Assembly (NCBI GenBank): GCA_023398105.1
Contig: JAEWST010000002.1
Span: 116,695-180,694 of the forward strand
DNA: 64,000 bases
Origin: Bacillota bacterium
GTDB taxonomy: Bacteria; Bacillota; Clostridia; Acetivibrionales; DSM-1351
Direction of reading: 5' to 3'
Positions within the stretch are counted from its first letter, which is position 1. Each line of letters begins with the position of its first letter. Below, piece after piece: positions 28,224 to 37,303 of this stretch. A program made the position numbers and the translations under genes. The notes under the pieces are model-generated. The model was not told the DNA's origin and made no database searches. It saw only the letters and a program-made list of their open reading frames with translations.

Positions 28224-29792
28224 TTAAACTGCTTTTTTAAGAATGAGAATTTGTTGTCCAGGCATTAATATATCATTTTCAGATAGATTATTTATTTTCA
28301 TCAATTCATCCACAGTTGTTCCATATTTCTTTGCGATTTTCCACAAACTATCCCCTGGCTGTGTAATATATACAATTACACTTGGAAGTGTTAGCTGCTT
28401 TTTCTCATCTAAAATATTCTCATTTACCTTATTAATTATTGGTACTATTTTCTTAGCTTGAACCTTTGTATTTACTCCCAAAACATTTCTAATTTCCACT
28501 TGGTCAGATGTTATCATGCTATAGTTGCAATGCTCTACCTCAATTGAAATATCATAAAGCATACTACTTCTAATTCCTTTTATTTCAATTTCGTGTGTAA
28601 ATGGTATCTCCTTTTTAAAGCAGAACACTGGCTGTTCTTCATTATTTGCTAAATACAAAATATTATTTTCCACCGAACCCTCAATAGTTACTTTATTGTC
28701 TTCTATCTTGCTTTCAGAAACATTATATTTGCATAACACATTAAATATTTCAGAAACAGCTGGATTACATTCATCAAGAGCTACTGTGTCTCTAATGACA
28801 ATTTGGCTTCTGTTTTCTGAATAGAGCTCATCTATACCAATCTGCTGCCTTTCTAAAGCAATCCTAGTTTTAGGGCTATAAGCATCGGAGAGAACCTCTA
28901 TTGTTTTCTGACATATTCCATTAGCGTAAATATTTAATGCTATTTCTGCTCTAATTAGTCTTAATTCTCCGTCTGCATCCTCAACAGCATCAATTTTGTA
29001 GTCAATTAGTTCATAGTCAATATCAACAATGGTATTTTCATCTACATTTTCTAATTCAACAAACTGATTGAATACTAATTCATTTTCCATAAATTGCAAA
29101 CTTTTTTCTTCATCATCAGCTACATAAAGAGTGGATATTTCTATATCACTGTTTACAAATATTTTGCCATCAGTAACTTTAAAATCCTTATTTGATATTT
29201 TTACATCATTTCTAACAATTTCACCAACGGTAGGTTTACTAGATGGAAGCTCCAAGTCTTCTTTAATTATGAAATTGACTTTGTTGCTTCCCAAAAATGT
29301 ATTCAGAAGTACAGAATCTTTTAATACTTGAATATCTTCAACTCCCACAATATCACATGATATTTCCCTTTCAATCTCGTCATAGACCTTAACACTTTTA
29401 GCTAATATTGCCTTTACGTTTATCTTTCTACCGTTTATTAAATTATAATCCATGTGCTCGATTATAGCCTTAGCTCTGCATTTCATTCCACTTCTTGCGT
29501 TTTGAATATCGCTTGTTTCAGAAAACGGAATATTAGAAACAATGCCTTTTATACTTTTAGTTTCATCATCAGATATATAAAGTATTTTACAAACAATACA
29601 ACCTGATATAACAACTCTATCAGTACCTGTATCGCAACCAGTAATGAAAACATCACCATCAAGAAGAAGCACCCTGGCTATGTCCGGCTTTGTATCCGGA
29701 ACAATTATATCATTATCGATAACAGTCTGAATTGTATCCTCACCCAACAAATTATTTACCTTAAAGGCCTCTTTTAACAACTCCAGAGACAT
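28224..29792 (-). CDS. SipL-like protein with SPOCS (DUF3794) and LysM domains
   Basis: Three DUF3794/SPOCS repeats fill the first 460 residues, each with a DxDIxxxxxY-like strand pattern. A LysM domain ends the protein (about 473-520, PGDSLWKIAKKYGTTVDEL). This is the architecture of SipL, the clostridial partner of SpoIVA at the forespore surface. Such a gene next to veg and ispE is typical of clostridia. It probably belongs to the mother-cell (sigma E) set, inferred from homology. A GGAGG site precedes the ATG, and a perfect terminator follows. Confidence 0.88.
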   Translation of the reverse strand: MSLELLKEAFKVNNLLGEDTIQTVIDNDIIVPDTKPDIARVLLLDGDVFITGCDTGTDRVVISGCIVCKILYISDDETKSIKGIVSNIPFSETSDIQNARSGMKCRAKAIIEHMDYNLINGRKINVKAILAKSVKVYDEIEREISCDIVGVEDIQVLKDSVLLNTFLGSNKVNFIIKEDLELPSSKPTVGEIVRNDVKISNKDFKVTDGKIFVNSDIEISTLYVADDEEKSLQFMENELVFNQFVELENVDENTIVDIDYELIDYKIDAVEDADGELRLIRAEIALNIYANGICQKTIEVLSDAYSPKTRIALERQQIGIDELYSENRSQIVIRDTVALDECNPAVSEIFNVLCKYNVSESKIEDNKVTIEGSVENNILYLANNEEQPVFCFKKEIPFTHEIEIKGIRSSMLYDISIEVEHCNYSMITSDQVEIRNVLGVNTKVQAKKIVPIINKVNENILDEKKQLTLPSVIVYITQPGDSLWKIAKKYGTTVDELMKINNLSENDILMPGQQILILKKAV

Positions 29793-29966
29793 TTCTCCAT
29801 CCTCCCCCTATTTCAAAAAAATTACATTTCGCATTTTTAGATGAAAAAACCTAACAAACAAAATGATTCTGCTATTTAATATATATTAGCAAATCATAAA
29901 TATATACCAATAAAAACAAAACTATTATCATCTCTATTGTTTTAGTCATTTTGTTTGTAAACGGCA

Positions 29967-30000
29967 AAAAAGAGACCCAATATGTATGAGTCTCCTTTTT
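29967..30000 (-). terminator. terminator of veg
   Basis: AAAAAGGAGACTC pairs with GAGTCTCxxTTTTT-type sequence on the - strand (stem core GAGAC/GTCTC with a T-rich end), about 100 bp after the veg stop. Confidence 0.6.
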
Positions 30001-30100
30001 GTAAATTATATTATTAATTTTTCTCAGAAAGCTTATGATAATGAATTTTATACGGAAATTAAATCCTAACATAACTGTAATCAAAAAATTTCACTTGTTC

Positions 30101-30367
30101 TTAGCATACTTGAATCTGTTTATCATCTTTATATACAACTAATTCTACTGCTTTTGTTAGAACATCAGTATAGCTATATGAAACCCTTCTAGTATTATCA
30201 TATGCATTTTCAAATTTAACAACAAAAATACTTGGATAAGTATTTTCAAGAACACCTTCTCTAATAAAAGATTTCTTGCGCCCTTTGTTCGCTCTAAGCT
30301 GTACCTTCTCACCAATACAACCTTCAATGTCTCTTTTTATCTGAAAAAGTTCTCCTCTATCTATCAT
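30101..30367 (-). CDS. veg: Veg protein
   Basis: The 88 residues match Veg throughout: DIEGCIGEKVQLRANKGRKK, the GVLENTYPSIFVVKF strand pair, and RRVSYSYTDVLTKAVEL. Veg is a small SH3-like protein; in Bacillus it is highly expressed and stimulates biofilm gene expression. The ribosome binding site is GAGGTGAT. A near-consensus promoter (30436-30464) lies just upstream, as for the well known strong veg promoter of Bacillus. Confidence 0.95.
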   Translation of the reverse strand: MIDRGELFQIKRDIEGCIGEKVQLRANKGRKKSFIREGVLENTYPSIFVVKFENAYDNTRRVSYSYTDVLTKAVELVVYKDDKQIQVC

Positions 30368-30435
30368 GATATTATCACCTCTTCATCAGTTTAGTTAATT
30401 ATATCACAATATTTGGTTCTTGTCAAAAATATTAT

Positions 30436-30464
30436 ATTATACAAGTGAACAGCCCTCATGTCAA
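30436..30464 (-). promoter_or_regulatory. veg promoter
   Basis: TTGACA, exactly 17 bases, then TATAAT on the - strand, upstream of veg. It is a perfect sigma-A consensus. A second TTGACA-like site overlaps further downstream near 30427. Confidence 0.85.
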
Positions 30465-30522
30465 GTATTTTTTTTAGAGATTATACCTTATATTGCTTAA
30501 TTTGATAGGCTTAAAGGATATT

Positions 30523-30729
30523 TTACAAAATATTTCCATATAATTTATTCTTATCATACTCAATAATATCCAAATCATCTTCCTCAGCATCCGCTTGCAG
30601 TCTTACATTTACACCTTTTAATATAATAATTTTTTTTCCTTCATCAAATATTATGTCTGATACTCTAAAAAGAACATCCCTTTCATAGGATTTTCTATAA
30701 ACTAAATTTCCAATTTCAATTTGTTTCAT
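30523..30729 (-). pseudogene. yabG: yabG truncated to its N-terminal domain
   Basis: The 68 residues match the start of the sporulation protease YabG (IGNLVYRKSYERDVLFRVSDI, then VRLQADAEEDDLDIIE), but YabG is normally about 290 residues. The reading frame ends at a TAA soon after this domain, and the 155 bp left before veg hold the veg promoter and no peptidase sequence in any frame. The gene still has a good ribosome binding site (GAGGGG) and start. It is either a remnant of a deletion or a surviving small protein. The place, just upstream of veg, is the usual one for yabG. Confidence 0.7.
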
Positions 30730-31460
30730 AATATTTCTTCCCCTCTTAGTTTAGTATACCAATTTTTCTAAATAATATTTATAAATACATAAATTTATGA
30801 AATATTATTAATTTTTATAATCCTTTAGGTATCTAAATGTTAATTTCTTTAGTATATACCCCCCCTGATAAATCAACAATACACTACTTTACAGAGTAAC
30901 TATAATTTTCACGATGTTATTTTCTTAAGCCATATTTAATTTGTAAGCAATTTTTATTAAGCCTAATCCTATAATATATCTTTGCTTTTTTCTGTCCTAG
31001 AAAAATATACATTGTTTATTCTAAATTTAGTTTTTCAAAATTATTACCCTAAGTATAGATTTTTTATAGATTATACCAAGACTCATCAATTGCTCATATA
31101 TTTTCTAATATACTGTGTTTTTAACAAATATGTAAGTAGTTAAGGTTAAACACTATTCTAATTCCATTTTATGACTTCTGTCTTGCTATTGTGAATGATA
31201 TCACCAAATTACTTAATTTTGTTGAATTACCTATATATAAAGATATATAATATTTCCTAGGAATATAGATTTTTATATGAAAATCCCCCTTTACAGTTTA
31301 GATGTGATACTGAGTAAACACAGATCAAAAACCTCTTTTTATTTTGGACAGTATAGTTACATGTATCAGCCAGTTTTTATATAATTTAGGCTTTTAACTT
31401 GGTATTAAAGAAGTACACTTTTAGTTCTGACAATAGTCTAAAAAATTCATTTATGCATTT
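30730..31460. other. AT-rich intergenic region without genes
   Basis: About 730 bp between the yabG remnant and the family A repeat. No coding frame, tRNA or clear riboswitch fold was found by eye. Confidence 0.5.
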
Positions 31461-31616
31461 TTATAACGAGGCAAGAAAATGTCCACCACTTCTATAAGTG
31501 GCGGGTACCGCTTGGTTTTCAGGCGGTGAGAATATCTCCTGCCTCGTTAAAACGCCGCTGATGTAATGAAATTTTTCTACAATCGAAAAATCTCATTTTG
31601 AATCTAGGCGTTATAA
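31461..31616 (+). repeat. family A structured repeat, copy 1
   Basis: Ends TTATAACG and CGTTATAA. The first half is closed by CGAGGC/GCCTCG and holds CCACTT/AAGTGG and GGCGG/CTGCC hairpins. The second half is closed by AACGCC/GGCGTT and holds an ATTTTTC/GAAAAAT hairpin. It lies 36 bp upstream of fhs and is inverted relative to the copies at 33432 and 34654. Confidence 0.85.
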
Positions 31617-31652
31617 TAAATATTTTCATTCTTTTGAGAAAGGAGAATTACA

Positions 31653-33323
31653 TTGCTTACAGATATACAAATTGCTCAAAACTGCAAAATTCAAAAAATA
31701 AAAAAAATTGCTGAAAAGCTAGGAATACAAGAGGAGGATTTAGAATTTTACGGCAATTACAAAGCTAAACTTTCAGATAAATTATGGGATAAAGTTAAGA
31801 ATAATAATGACGGCAAGCTTATTTTAGTTACAGCAATCAATCCAACACCTGCTGGAGAAGGAAAAACTACCACTACTGTAGGATTAGGACAGGCTATGGC
31901 AAGAACAGGCAAGAATGCTGTAATTGCACTTCGCGAACCGTCTCTAGGTCCTGTAATGGGAATTAAGGGCGGTGCTGCAGGTGGAGGCTATTCCCAGGTT
32001 GTTCCTATGGAAGATATTAATCTCCATTTTACAGGTGACATGCATGCTATTACTGCTTCTAACAATCTTCTATCAGCAGCTATAGACAATCATCTACAGC
32101 AAGGAAACTCTTTAAAAATTGACCCTCGTCAAATTGTATGGAAACGCTGTATGGACATGAACGACAGAGCTCTCAGAAATATAATAGTTGGTCTTGGTGG
32201 AAAGGTCAATGGCGTTCCAAGAGAGGACGGTTTTAATATAACAGTTGCTTCAGAAGTTATGGCAATATTATGCCTAGCCTCAGATATTAATGATTTAAAA
32301 GATAGACTTGGAAATATAATTATCGGCTATACCTATGATGGAAATCCTATTACAGCCAAAGACTTAAAGGTTGATGGTGCAATGACTCTACTTCTAAAAG
32401 ATGCTATTAAGCCAAATCTTGTCCAAACGCTGGAAGGTACTCCTGCTATAATGCACGGAGGACCGTTTGCCAACATTGCACATGGCTGTAACAGCGTTAC
32501 TGCTACAAAACTGGCTCTAAAGCTGTCTGACTACGTTATAACAGAGGCTGGTTTTGGTGCTGATCTTGGTGCAGAAAAATTCTTTGATATTAAGTGTCGC
32601 TTTGCAGGTATTAAACCTGATGCTGTAGTTCTAGTGGCTACAATAAGAGCTCTCAAGTACAATGGTGGCGTAAAGAAAGATAACCTAAAAGAAGAAAATA
32701 TAGAAGCTCTTTCGAAGGGATTCGCAAATGCACAAAAGCATATAGAAAATCTTCAGCTGTTTGGAGTCCCAGTTATTGTAGCAATTAATCACTTTGATAC
32801 TGACACTGAAAATGAAATTACATTAGTTCATAATAAATGTACTGCTTTAGGAGTTGAAGTTGCATTTTCTGATGTATTCTTAAAGGGCGGAGAAGGTGGT
32901 ATAGAGTTAGCAAATAAGTTAGTAAAGCTACTAGATTCTACTAATTCCAATTTTGCTCCAATATATGATTTAAATATTCCTATTAAGGACAAGGTTCATG
33001 CAATTGTTTCTAAGATTTATGGTGGAAGTAATGTTTTATATACGGTAGCAGCTGAAAAATCCATTTCAAAGATTGTAGAAATGGGACTCGATAAGCTTCC
33101 TATTTGTATGGCAAAGACTCAATATTCTCTTTCGGATAATGCAGCTCTCCTAGGCTGCCCAAAAGGCTTTGATGTCACTGTAAAAGAAGTACGAATATCA
33201 GCAGGTGCTGGTTTTATAGTTGTATTAACTGGTGATATTATGACAATGCCAGGCCTCCCAAAGATACCATCTGCAGAAAAGATAGATATACAAGAAGATG
33301 GCACTATTGTTGGTTTGTTTTAA
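31653..33323 (+). CDS. fhs: formate-tetrahydrofolate ligase
   Basis: The 556 residues match the enzyme over the full length. The ATP loop is NPTPAGEGKTTTTVGLGQA (about 63-81), followed by REPSLGPVMGIKGGAAGGGY and later DVTVKEVRISAGAGFIV. It makes 10-formyl-THF from formate, ATP and THF for purine synthesis and, in acetogens, the Wood-Ljungdahl methyl branch. The start is TTG with AAGGAG 8 bp upstream. It is on the + strand among - strand genes and is bracketed by inverted copies of the family A repeat. Confidence 0.97.
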   Translation: MLTDIQIAQNCKIQKIKKIAEKLGIQEEDLEFYGNYKAKLSDKLWDKVKNNNDGKLILVTAINPTPAGEGKTTTTVGLGQAMARTGKNAVIALREPSLGPVMGIKGGAAGGGYSQVVPMEDINLHFTGDMHAITASNNLLSAAIDNHLQQGNSLKIDPRQIVWKRCMDMNDRALRNIIVGLGGKVNGVPREDGFNITVASEVMAILCLASDINDLKDRLGNIIIGYTYDGNPITAKDLKVDGAMTLLLKDAIKPNLVQTLEGTPAIMHGGPFANIAHGCNSVTATKLALKLSDYVITEAGFGADLGAEKFFDIKCRFAGIKPDAVVLVATIRALKYNGGVKKDNLKEENIEALSKGFANAQKHIENLQLFGVPVIVAINHFDTDTENEITLVHNKCTALGVEVAFSDVFLKGGEGGIELANKLVKLLDSTNSNFAPIYDLNIPIKDKVHAIVSKIYGGSNVLYTVAAEKSISKIVEMGLDKLPICMAKTQYSLSDNAALLGCPKGFDVTVKEVRISAGAGFIVVLTGDIMTMPGLPKIPSAEKIDIQEDGTIVGLF

Positions 33324-33393
33324 TCCTTTACTCTGTATTACCATATGCCTATATCTCACATATTGAACATGTATGCCCATGTCGATCGAACCC

Positions 33394-33433
33394 AAAAAGA
33401 GAACCTAGGAATTATTATCCAGGTTCTCTTTTT
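33394..33433 (+). terminator. terminator of fhs
   Basis: AAAAAGAGAACCT pairs perfectly with AGGTTCTCTTTTT (13 bp). The T-run reaches the edge of the next family A repeat. Confidence 0.9.
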
Positions 33434-33588
33434 ATAACGCCTAGTTTCAAAATGAAATTTTTCGATTGTAGAAAAATTTCATTACATCAGCGGCGTTTCA
33501 TCGAGGCGGGAGATATCCTCACCGCCTGAAAATCAAAGCGGTACCCGCCACTTGTAGAAGTGGAGAACATTTTCTTGCCTCGCTATAA
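33432..33588 (-). repeat. family A structured repeat, copy 2
   Basis: Same stems as copy 1. CGAGGC/GCCTCG is kept, the inner hairpin is GGCGG/CCGCC, and the last hairpin GAAATTTTTC/GAAAAATTTC is perfect. It ends 2 bp from the CotS-family stop codon. Confidence 0.85.
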
Positions 33589-33590
33589 AT

Positions 33591-34574
33591 CTAAAGTGAC
33601 CCAAAGTCACTTAAAAATACTTCAAGATACTTTATCTCATCAATTACCTCTTGAAGCCTATTTATATAGCTTTTTTCTGTGCAACCTTTTTTACTGTTAT
33701 AGTATTTATTCACAACCCTCCAAAACTTCTGAGGAAACATAAACATGATTTTCATTAACTCGAATTCGCTTTCGCATAATGATTCAATTTTACAATACTC
33801 ATTAATAATTTTTGCCGCTTCATCAATATTCCATTCGCACTTTCTCATCTTTCGTCTTAATAAGTTTACTAAATCGTATACTTTTAAATCATAACAGCAA
33901 TATTCAAAATTAATTAAATACATTTCATCATTTTGAACAAAAATATTATGATGATTAAAATCATGGTGAGATATATTTTTACTTTTCTCTGCATCTTCAA
34001 CTAGTTCATAGTATTCTGAGGTATCTAGCATATTTATTGCTTTTCTCCCCATTTCGTAAAAATAATCAACATATTGACACATTAAGTTGTCAAATTTAAG
34101 CTTACCCTTCTGAGCATTCTTTTTAAGCTTTTTAATTTCATCCAATCGTTTTCTATAGCAGCTCGGCAATCTTCCAAGCTCACTTCTAACCTTACTTTCT
34201 TCTGAGCAAATAAATCCTTTTGAAGCCTTATGCATATTTGCAAGTAGTTTTGCACATCTTATAGTTTCATCCTTGTTGTCAAGACTACATTCTCTGCCAT
34301 CAATAACATTACTCATATATATAGTTTGATTATCATACGTTATAAATGATTTCCCCGTATTGGTACAAATATTTATGTCAATATTTGTAAATCCATTATT
34401 AAATAGATGCTCCTTCACCTCTGCAATAAAACAAACTCTATCTGGTTTTAGTGTTGTTATTTTAATTAGTCTTTTACCATTACTTGTATTGGCAATAAAC
34501 ATATCCCTGTAATTGGTAATGCTATTTATTTTAATGTCATAGTTTTCCTGCAGTTGGTTTTCCAATTCATGCAT
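33591..34574 (-). CDS. CotS family spore coat kinase-like protein
   Basis: About 327 residues with the CotS/aminoglycoside phosphotransferase fold. The catalytic loop is HHDFNHHNIFV, and the helical C-terminal part ends in MFMFPQKFWRVVNKYY, typical of CotS proteins. The position that usually carries the metal-binding Asp (DFx) reads NFE, so the kinase activity may be lost. Many CotS proteins act in the spore coat. The start is ATG 34574, 4 bp behind GGAGGT; the frame is open further up without a site. It lies between two direct copies of the family A repeat. Confidence 0.8.
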   Translation of the reverse strand: MHELENQLQENYDIKINSITNYRDMFIANTSNGKRLIKITTLKPDRVCFIAEVKEHLFNNGFTNIDINICTNTGKSFITYDNQTIYMSNVIDGRECSLDNKDETIRCAKLLANMHKASKGFICSEESKVRSELGRLPSCYRKRLDEIKKLKKNAQKGKLKFDNLMCQYVDYFYEMGRKAINMLDTSEYYELVEDAEKSKNISHHDFNHHNIFVQNDEMYLINFEYCCYDLKVYDLVNLLRRKMRKCEWNIDEAAKIINEYCKIESLCESEFELMKIMFMFPQKFWRVVNKYYNSKKGCTEKSYINRLQEVIDEIKYLEVFLSDFGSL

Positions 34575-34653
34575 TTTGACCTCCATGAGCCGAATTACGG
34601 CAACAAAATGTAATACAGTATATATCATTAATAAGCCGCATATTGGTCATAAA

Positions 34654-34810
34654 TTATAACGCCTAGATTCAAAATGAAATTTTTCGATTGTAGAAAAATT
34701 TCATTACATCAGCGGCGTTTCATCGAGGCGGGAGATATTCTCACTGCCTTATAACCAAAGTGATACCCGCCACTTATAGAAGTGAGGGAATTTTTCTTGC
34801 CTCGTTATTA
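34654..34810 (-). repeat. family A structured repeat, copy 3
   Basis: Full length with the same stems. The far end reads CGTTATTA. It is a direct repeat of copy 2, and the two enclose the CotS-family gene. Confidence 0.85.
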
Positions 34811-35157
34811 TTTCTAATCTGGTTACTAAAGTCATTTAGTTACAAAGCCTTTACCCTGTATCCAACTCTAAAAATACTCTGTCTCTAGCATTTTGTTTCA
34901 AACACAATATAACTCTAGAGTTTTTAATAATTTATTGATTTTAAACATTGGCATACCTTAGTAAAATAGCTCCCTAAATAGTTTAACCATTTCTTTAATA
35001 AATTTCACGTAACGTAGCTCCAAACCTAAAATTTCGTTCGATAGTAATTGACCTTTGTTATTTGTATTTTTTTTGTAAACATGTGCTAATAAATTATATG
35101 ATTTTAAAAGCAAATGTAGACTTAAAAATTAAAATCCTATTAATTTAAGTTATTTTG

Positions 35158-35520
35158 CTCAAATCTCTCAGTTAAAATTGTAGGTGTGGAAGGCTTATCA
35201 AATGAAAAGTTAAGTAATTTTATATAATATAATTGTTTACTTAGAAACAAGCATTAGTAAACTTGTTCATGGATAGACTTTTCATTCAAAATTATGATTA
35301 ATACTAATTGCATGAATTAGTTGTTAATAAAGCTTGCTGAAGAATATAAGAATATTTAGTGTTAATAAAATCACAAAAGCAGTATGCATGTATGTCTTAA
35401 ATTGCTCAGCAAACTCGAAGGTTTTATGCTGAGAAAAAGACACAATGTCGGTTTTAGCACATTATGAACCATGGAAGGTGTATGTGGAAAGGCAGCAAAG
35501 CATTGATAGGTTTCCCATAT
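35158..35520 (+). repeat. family B repeat, long diverged copy
   Basis: It starts with a decayed CAACTTTCCCAGTT-like end (CTCTCAGTT), the TTGTAGGTGT box, and TGAAAAGTTAA. The conserved core ATGTCGGTTTTAGCACA is at 35445-35472. The right end is degraded. It fills most of the gap between the repeat at 34654 and bofA. Confidence 0.6.
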
Positions 35521-35531
35521 AGTTATATTTT

Positions 35532-35723
35532 TTATGCCATAAATTTTAAAAAAATAAGAAGAATTAAACCCGGAACTCCTAAAATACCAATAATTAGTGC
35601 AGAATATATATTTAAAGCTATGTAAAAGTTAAAATAAATACCTATAAAATTAATTACAGCTAATAAAACTCCACCTAACACTGTATTAATTAATAACTTT
35701 TTTACTAACTTGACAGCATTCAT
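35532..35723 (-). CDS. bofA: pro-sigma-K processing inhibitor BofA family protein
   Basis: The 63 residues are mostly two membrane segments with the BofA pattern: LLINTVLGGVLLAVIN, then ALIIGILGVPGLILLIFL. It is shorter than Bacillus BofA (87), lacking the first hydrophobic segment, which is usual for some clostridial forms. In Bacillus, BofA holds back the SpoIVFB protease during sporulation. An AAGGGGTG site precedes the ATG. yaaL lies upstream on the same strand, the conserved yaaL-bofA order. Confidence 0.88.
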   Translation of the reverse strand: MNAVKLVKKLLINTVLGGVLLAVINFIGIYFNFYIALNIYSALIIGILGVPGLILLIFLKFMA

Positions 35724-35908
35724 TTTTTCACCCCTTTTAAAAAGTCAATTACTATAACAATACAAATATTTGTTAAAACTCCGCACAAAGGATGCTTTAA
35801 CTTTAGCTAAGAATTATTATCATCATAATTAACTTTAATATAAATAAGTTATTTAGTTTGTTCTTTACTAAATATATTTTAGGGATGTCTAATATATTCT
35901 ATAAAGTT

Positions 35909-36010
35909 CAACTTACGCAGCTGAAAATTATAGGTATTTTGCATTATTAATGGAAAGTTGCGTTAGAAATGATTGCATGAATTAGTTAGATGAGAATGAA
36001 TGAAATTTGC
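35909..36010 (+). repeat. family B repeat between yaaL and bofA
   Basis: The 52-bp palindromic-ended unit (CAACTTACGCAG...TGGAAAGTTG, 35909-35960) is followed by the shared tail GTTAGAAATGATTGCATGAA. Confidence 0.65.
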
Positions 36011-36043
36011 TTAAAAAAATTAGTAATTATACTATGAATAGAA

Positions 36044-36298
36044 CTATATGTTACTTAGCCCTATCGCCTTTGCTAATCTAATAAGATACTCATATTGAGT
36101 TTCAAATGTTTTTATCTGATAAGTATAATAGTCTACAAGTAAAAAATCTGAAACAAAGTTAAAATTATTATATGCATCAGATAAATCACATTTAACTCTT
36201 TTAATGTCTAACAAGAGATTACTTTTTTCAACTTCTAAAACATCTTTTTCTATTGTATTGAAAACTCTATTTAGTGTTTTGTTAAAAGATATTTCCAT
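36044..36298 (-). CDS. YaaL / DUF2508 family protein
   Basis: About 84 residues of charged helix with the DUF2508 pattern: KSNLLLDIKRVKCDLSDAYN, then a FNFVSDFLLVDYYTYQIK stretch and a terminal short helix. Function unknown; it is conserved next to bofA and often recR. The in-frame ATG at 36316 lies before the GAGGAG site, and ATG 36298, 7 bp after it, is the start. A family A repeat begins 25 bp upstream. Confidence 0.82.
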   Translation of the reverse strand: MEISFNKTLNRVFNTIEKDVLEVEKSNLLLDIKRVKCDLSDAYNNFNFVSDFLLVDYYTYQIKTFETQYEYLIRLAKAIGLSNI

Positions 36299-36322
36299 AA
36301 ATTTCTCCTCTGTCATAATATA

Positions 36323-36480
36323 TTATAACTCCCAGATTCAAAATGAAATTTTTCGATTGTAGAAAAATTTCATTTCATCAGCGGCGTGTAAGCGAGGCGT
36401 GGGATATTCTCACCACCTGAAAATCAAAGCAGTACGCACCACTTATAGAAGTGGGGGGACATTTTATTGCCTCGTTATAA
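36323..36480 (-). repeat. family A structured repeat, copy 4
   Basis: Full length, about 158 bp, with TTATAACT at one end and CGTTATAA at the other. The hairpin CCACTTATAGAAGTGG and the GAAATTTTTC/GAAAAATTTC stem are perfect. It lies in the leader of yaaL. Confidence 0.85.
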
Positions 36481-36539
36481 ATGATTGACCTTTTATTATA
36501 ATATTTATACATAAATGGAAATATTCTATATATTCTAAA

Positions 36540-37070
36540 TTAATACTTTTCTATAAGCAATGCACCATTATTCTCTATTATATTGATAATTGATTCCATC
36601 CTGTCATCATCCACCTTCATACTAAATAGAGCATTACCCTTTGAAACTAAATCTTCATACGCCCTTCTTTTTTCTTCTGGTATTTTAGCATCAGCTATTC
36701 CACCTATAATGCCTCCAAATATAAAACCAACTATAAGACCCGAAATTGGACCAACAGCTTCAATAAAACTTAAATCCTGAAAAAACATACTTACAGCACC
36801 AATTAGTATTCCAATAACTCCTCCCAATATCCCACCAGTGACTATTCCATCAAATATTCTTTCTCTCCTACTGAAAATATATGGTATTGAATCGCTTACC
36901 ATTAATTTCATATGTCCATCCCCATTATTTGATTTATAATATGCTTTATTACCGCTGTCCTTAACAAGTATAGAGATATTATCTGTTTTAAGACCTTTAT
37001 CTCTGACTTCATAGGCCGTTTTTTCTGCATTATCAAATAATTCAAAAATAGCTACAATTGTCTTAGCCAA
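36540..37070 (-). CDS. general stress protein 17M-like membrane-associated protein
   Basis: The 176 residues start with a VAIFELFDNAEKTAYEVRDKG fold as in general-stress 17M proteins. Two glycine-rich membrane segments follow (about 75-95 and 105-127, GGILGGVIGILIGA and GLIVGFIFGGIIGGIA), and the end is a second small alpha/beta part (MKVDDDRMESIINIIENNG). Its exact role is unknown. The start is TTG behind GGAGTG. Confidence 0.75.
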   Translation of the reverse strand: MAKTIVAIFELFDNAEKTAYEVRDKGLKTDNISILVKDSGNKAYYKSNNGDGHMKLMVSDSIPYIFSRRERIFDGIVTGGILGGVIGILIGAVSMFFQDLSFIEAVGPISGLIVGFIFGGIIGGIADAKIPEEKRRAYEDLVSKGNALFSMKVDDDRMESIINIIENNGALLIEKY

Positions 37071-37303
37071 TCAAATCACTCCAAAAAAAAAGTGTTATTT
37101 TATCTTTATCTTAAATATAGTTTTTTATTCAAGATATCTAAACCTGCAAGATTAGCATATTATGTCTAATGTACTCAAAATCAGAAAATTTATAAGCACT
37201 TGAAATTACTGATATTATCAGAATAATAAAATATAGTATGTAGTTTTCTAACTTCAAAGTCAGAGTAAAACAATTTATTTCATTGTTATATATTCATAAA
37301 AAT

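Noticed and set aside
29872..30084. A 70-codon open frame on the - strand between the SPOCS/LysM gene and veg
   Set aside because: It spans the veg terminator, has odd composition (long Ile/Lys runs) and no good ribosome binding site.
31461..31616. A riboswitch in front of fhs (for example tetrahydrofolate-sensing)
   Set aside because: The structured sequence is the dispersed family A repeat, which is also found in front of or behind unrelated genes.
33560..33742. A 60-codon + strand frame
   Set aside because: It starts inside a family A repeat and runs antisense to the CotS-family gene.
31461..36480. A CRISPR array, because of the closely spaced similar repeats
   Set aside because: The copies are 156 bp long, differ in orientation, are separated by whole genes, and no cas genes are present.
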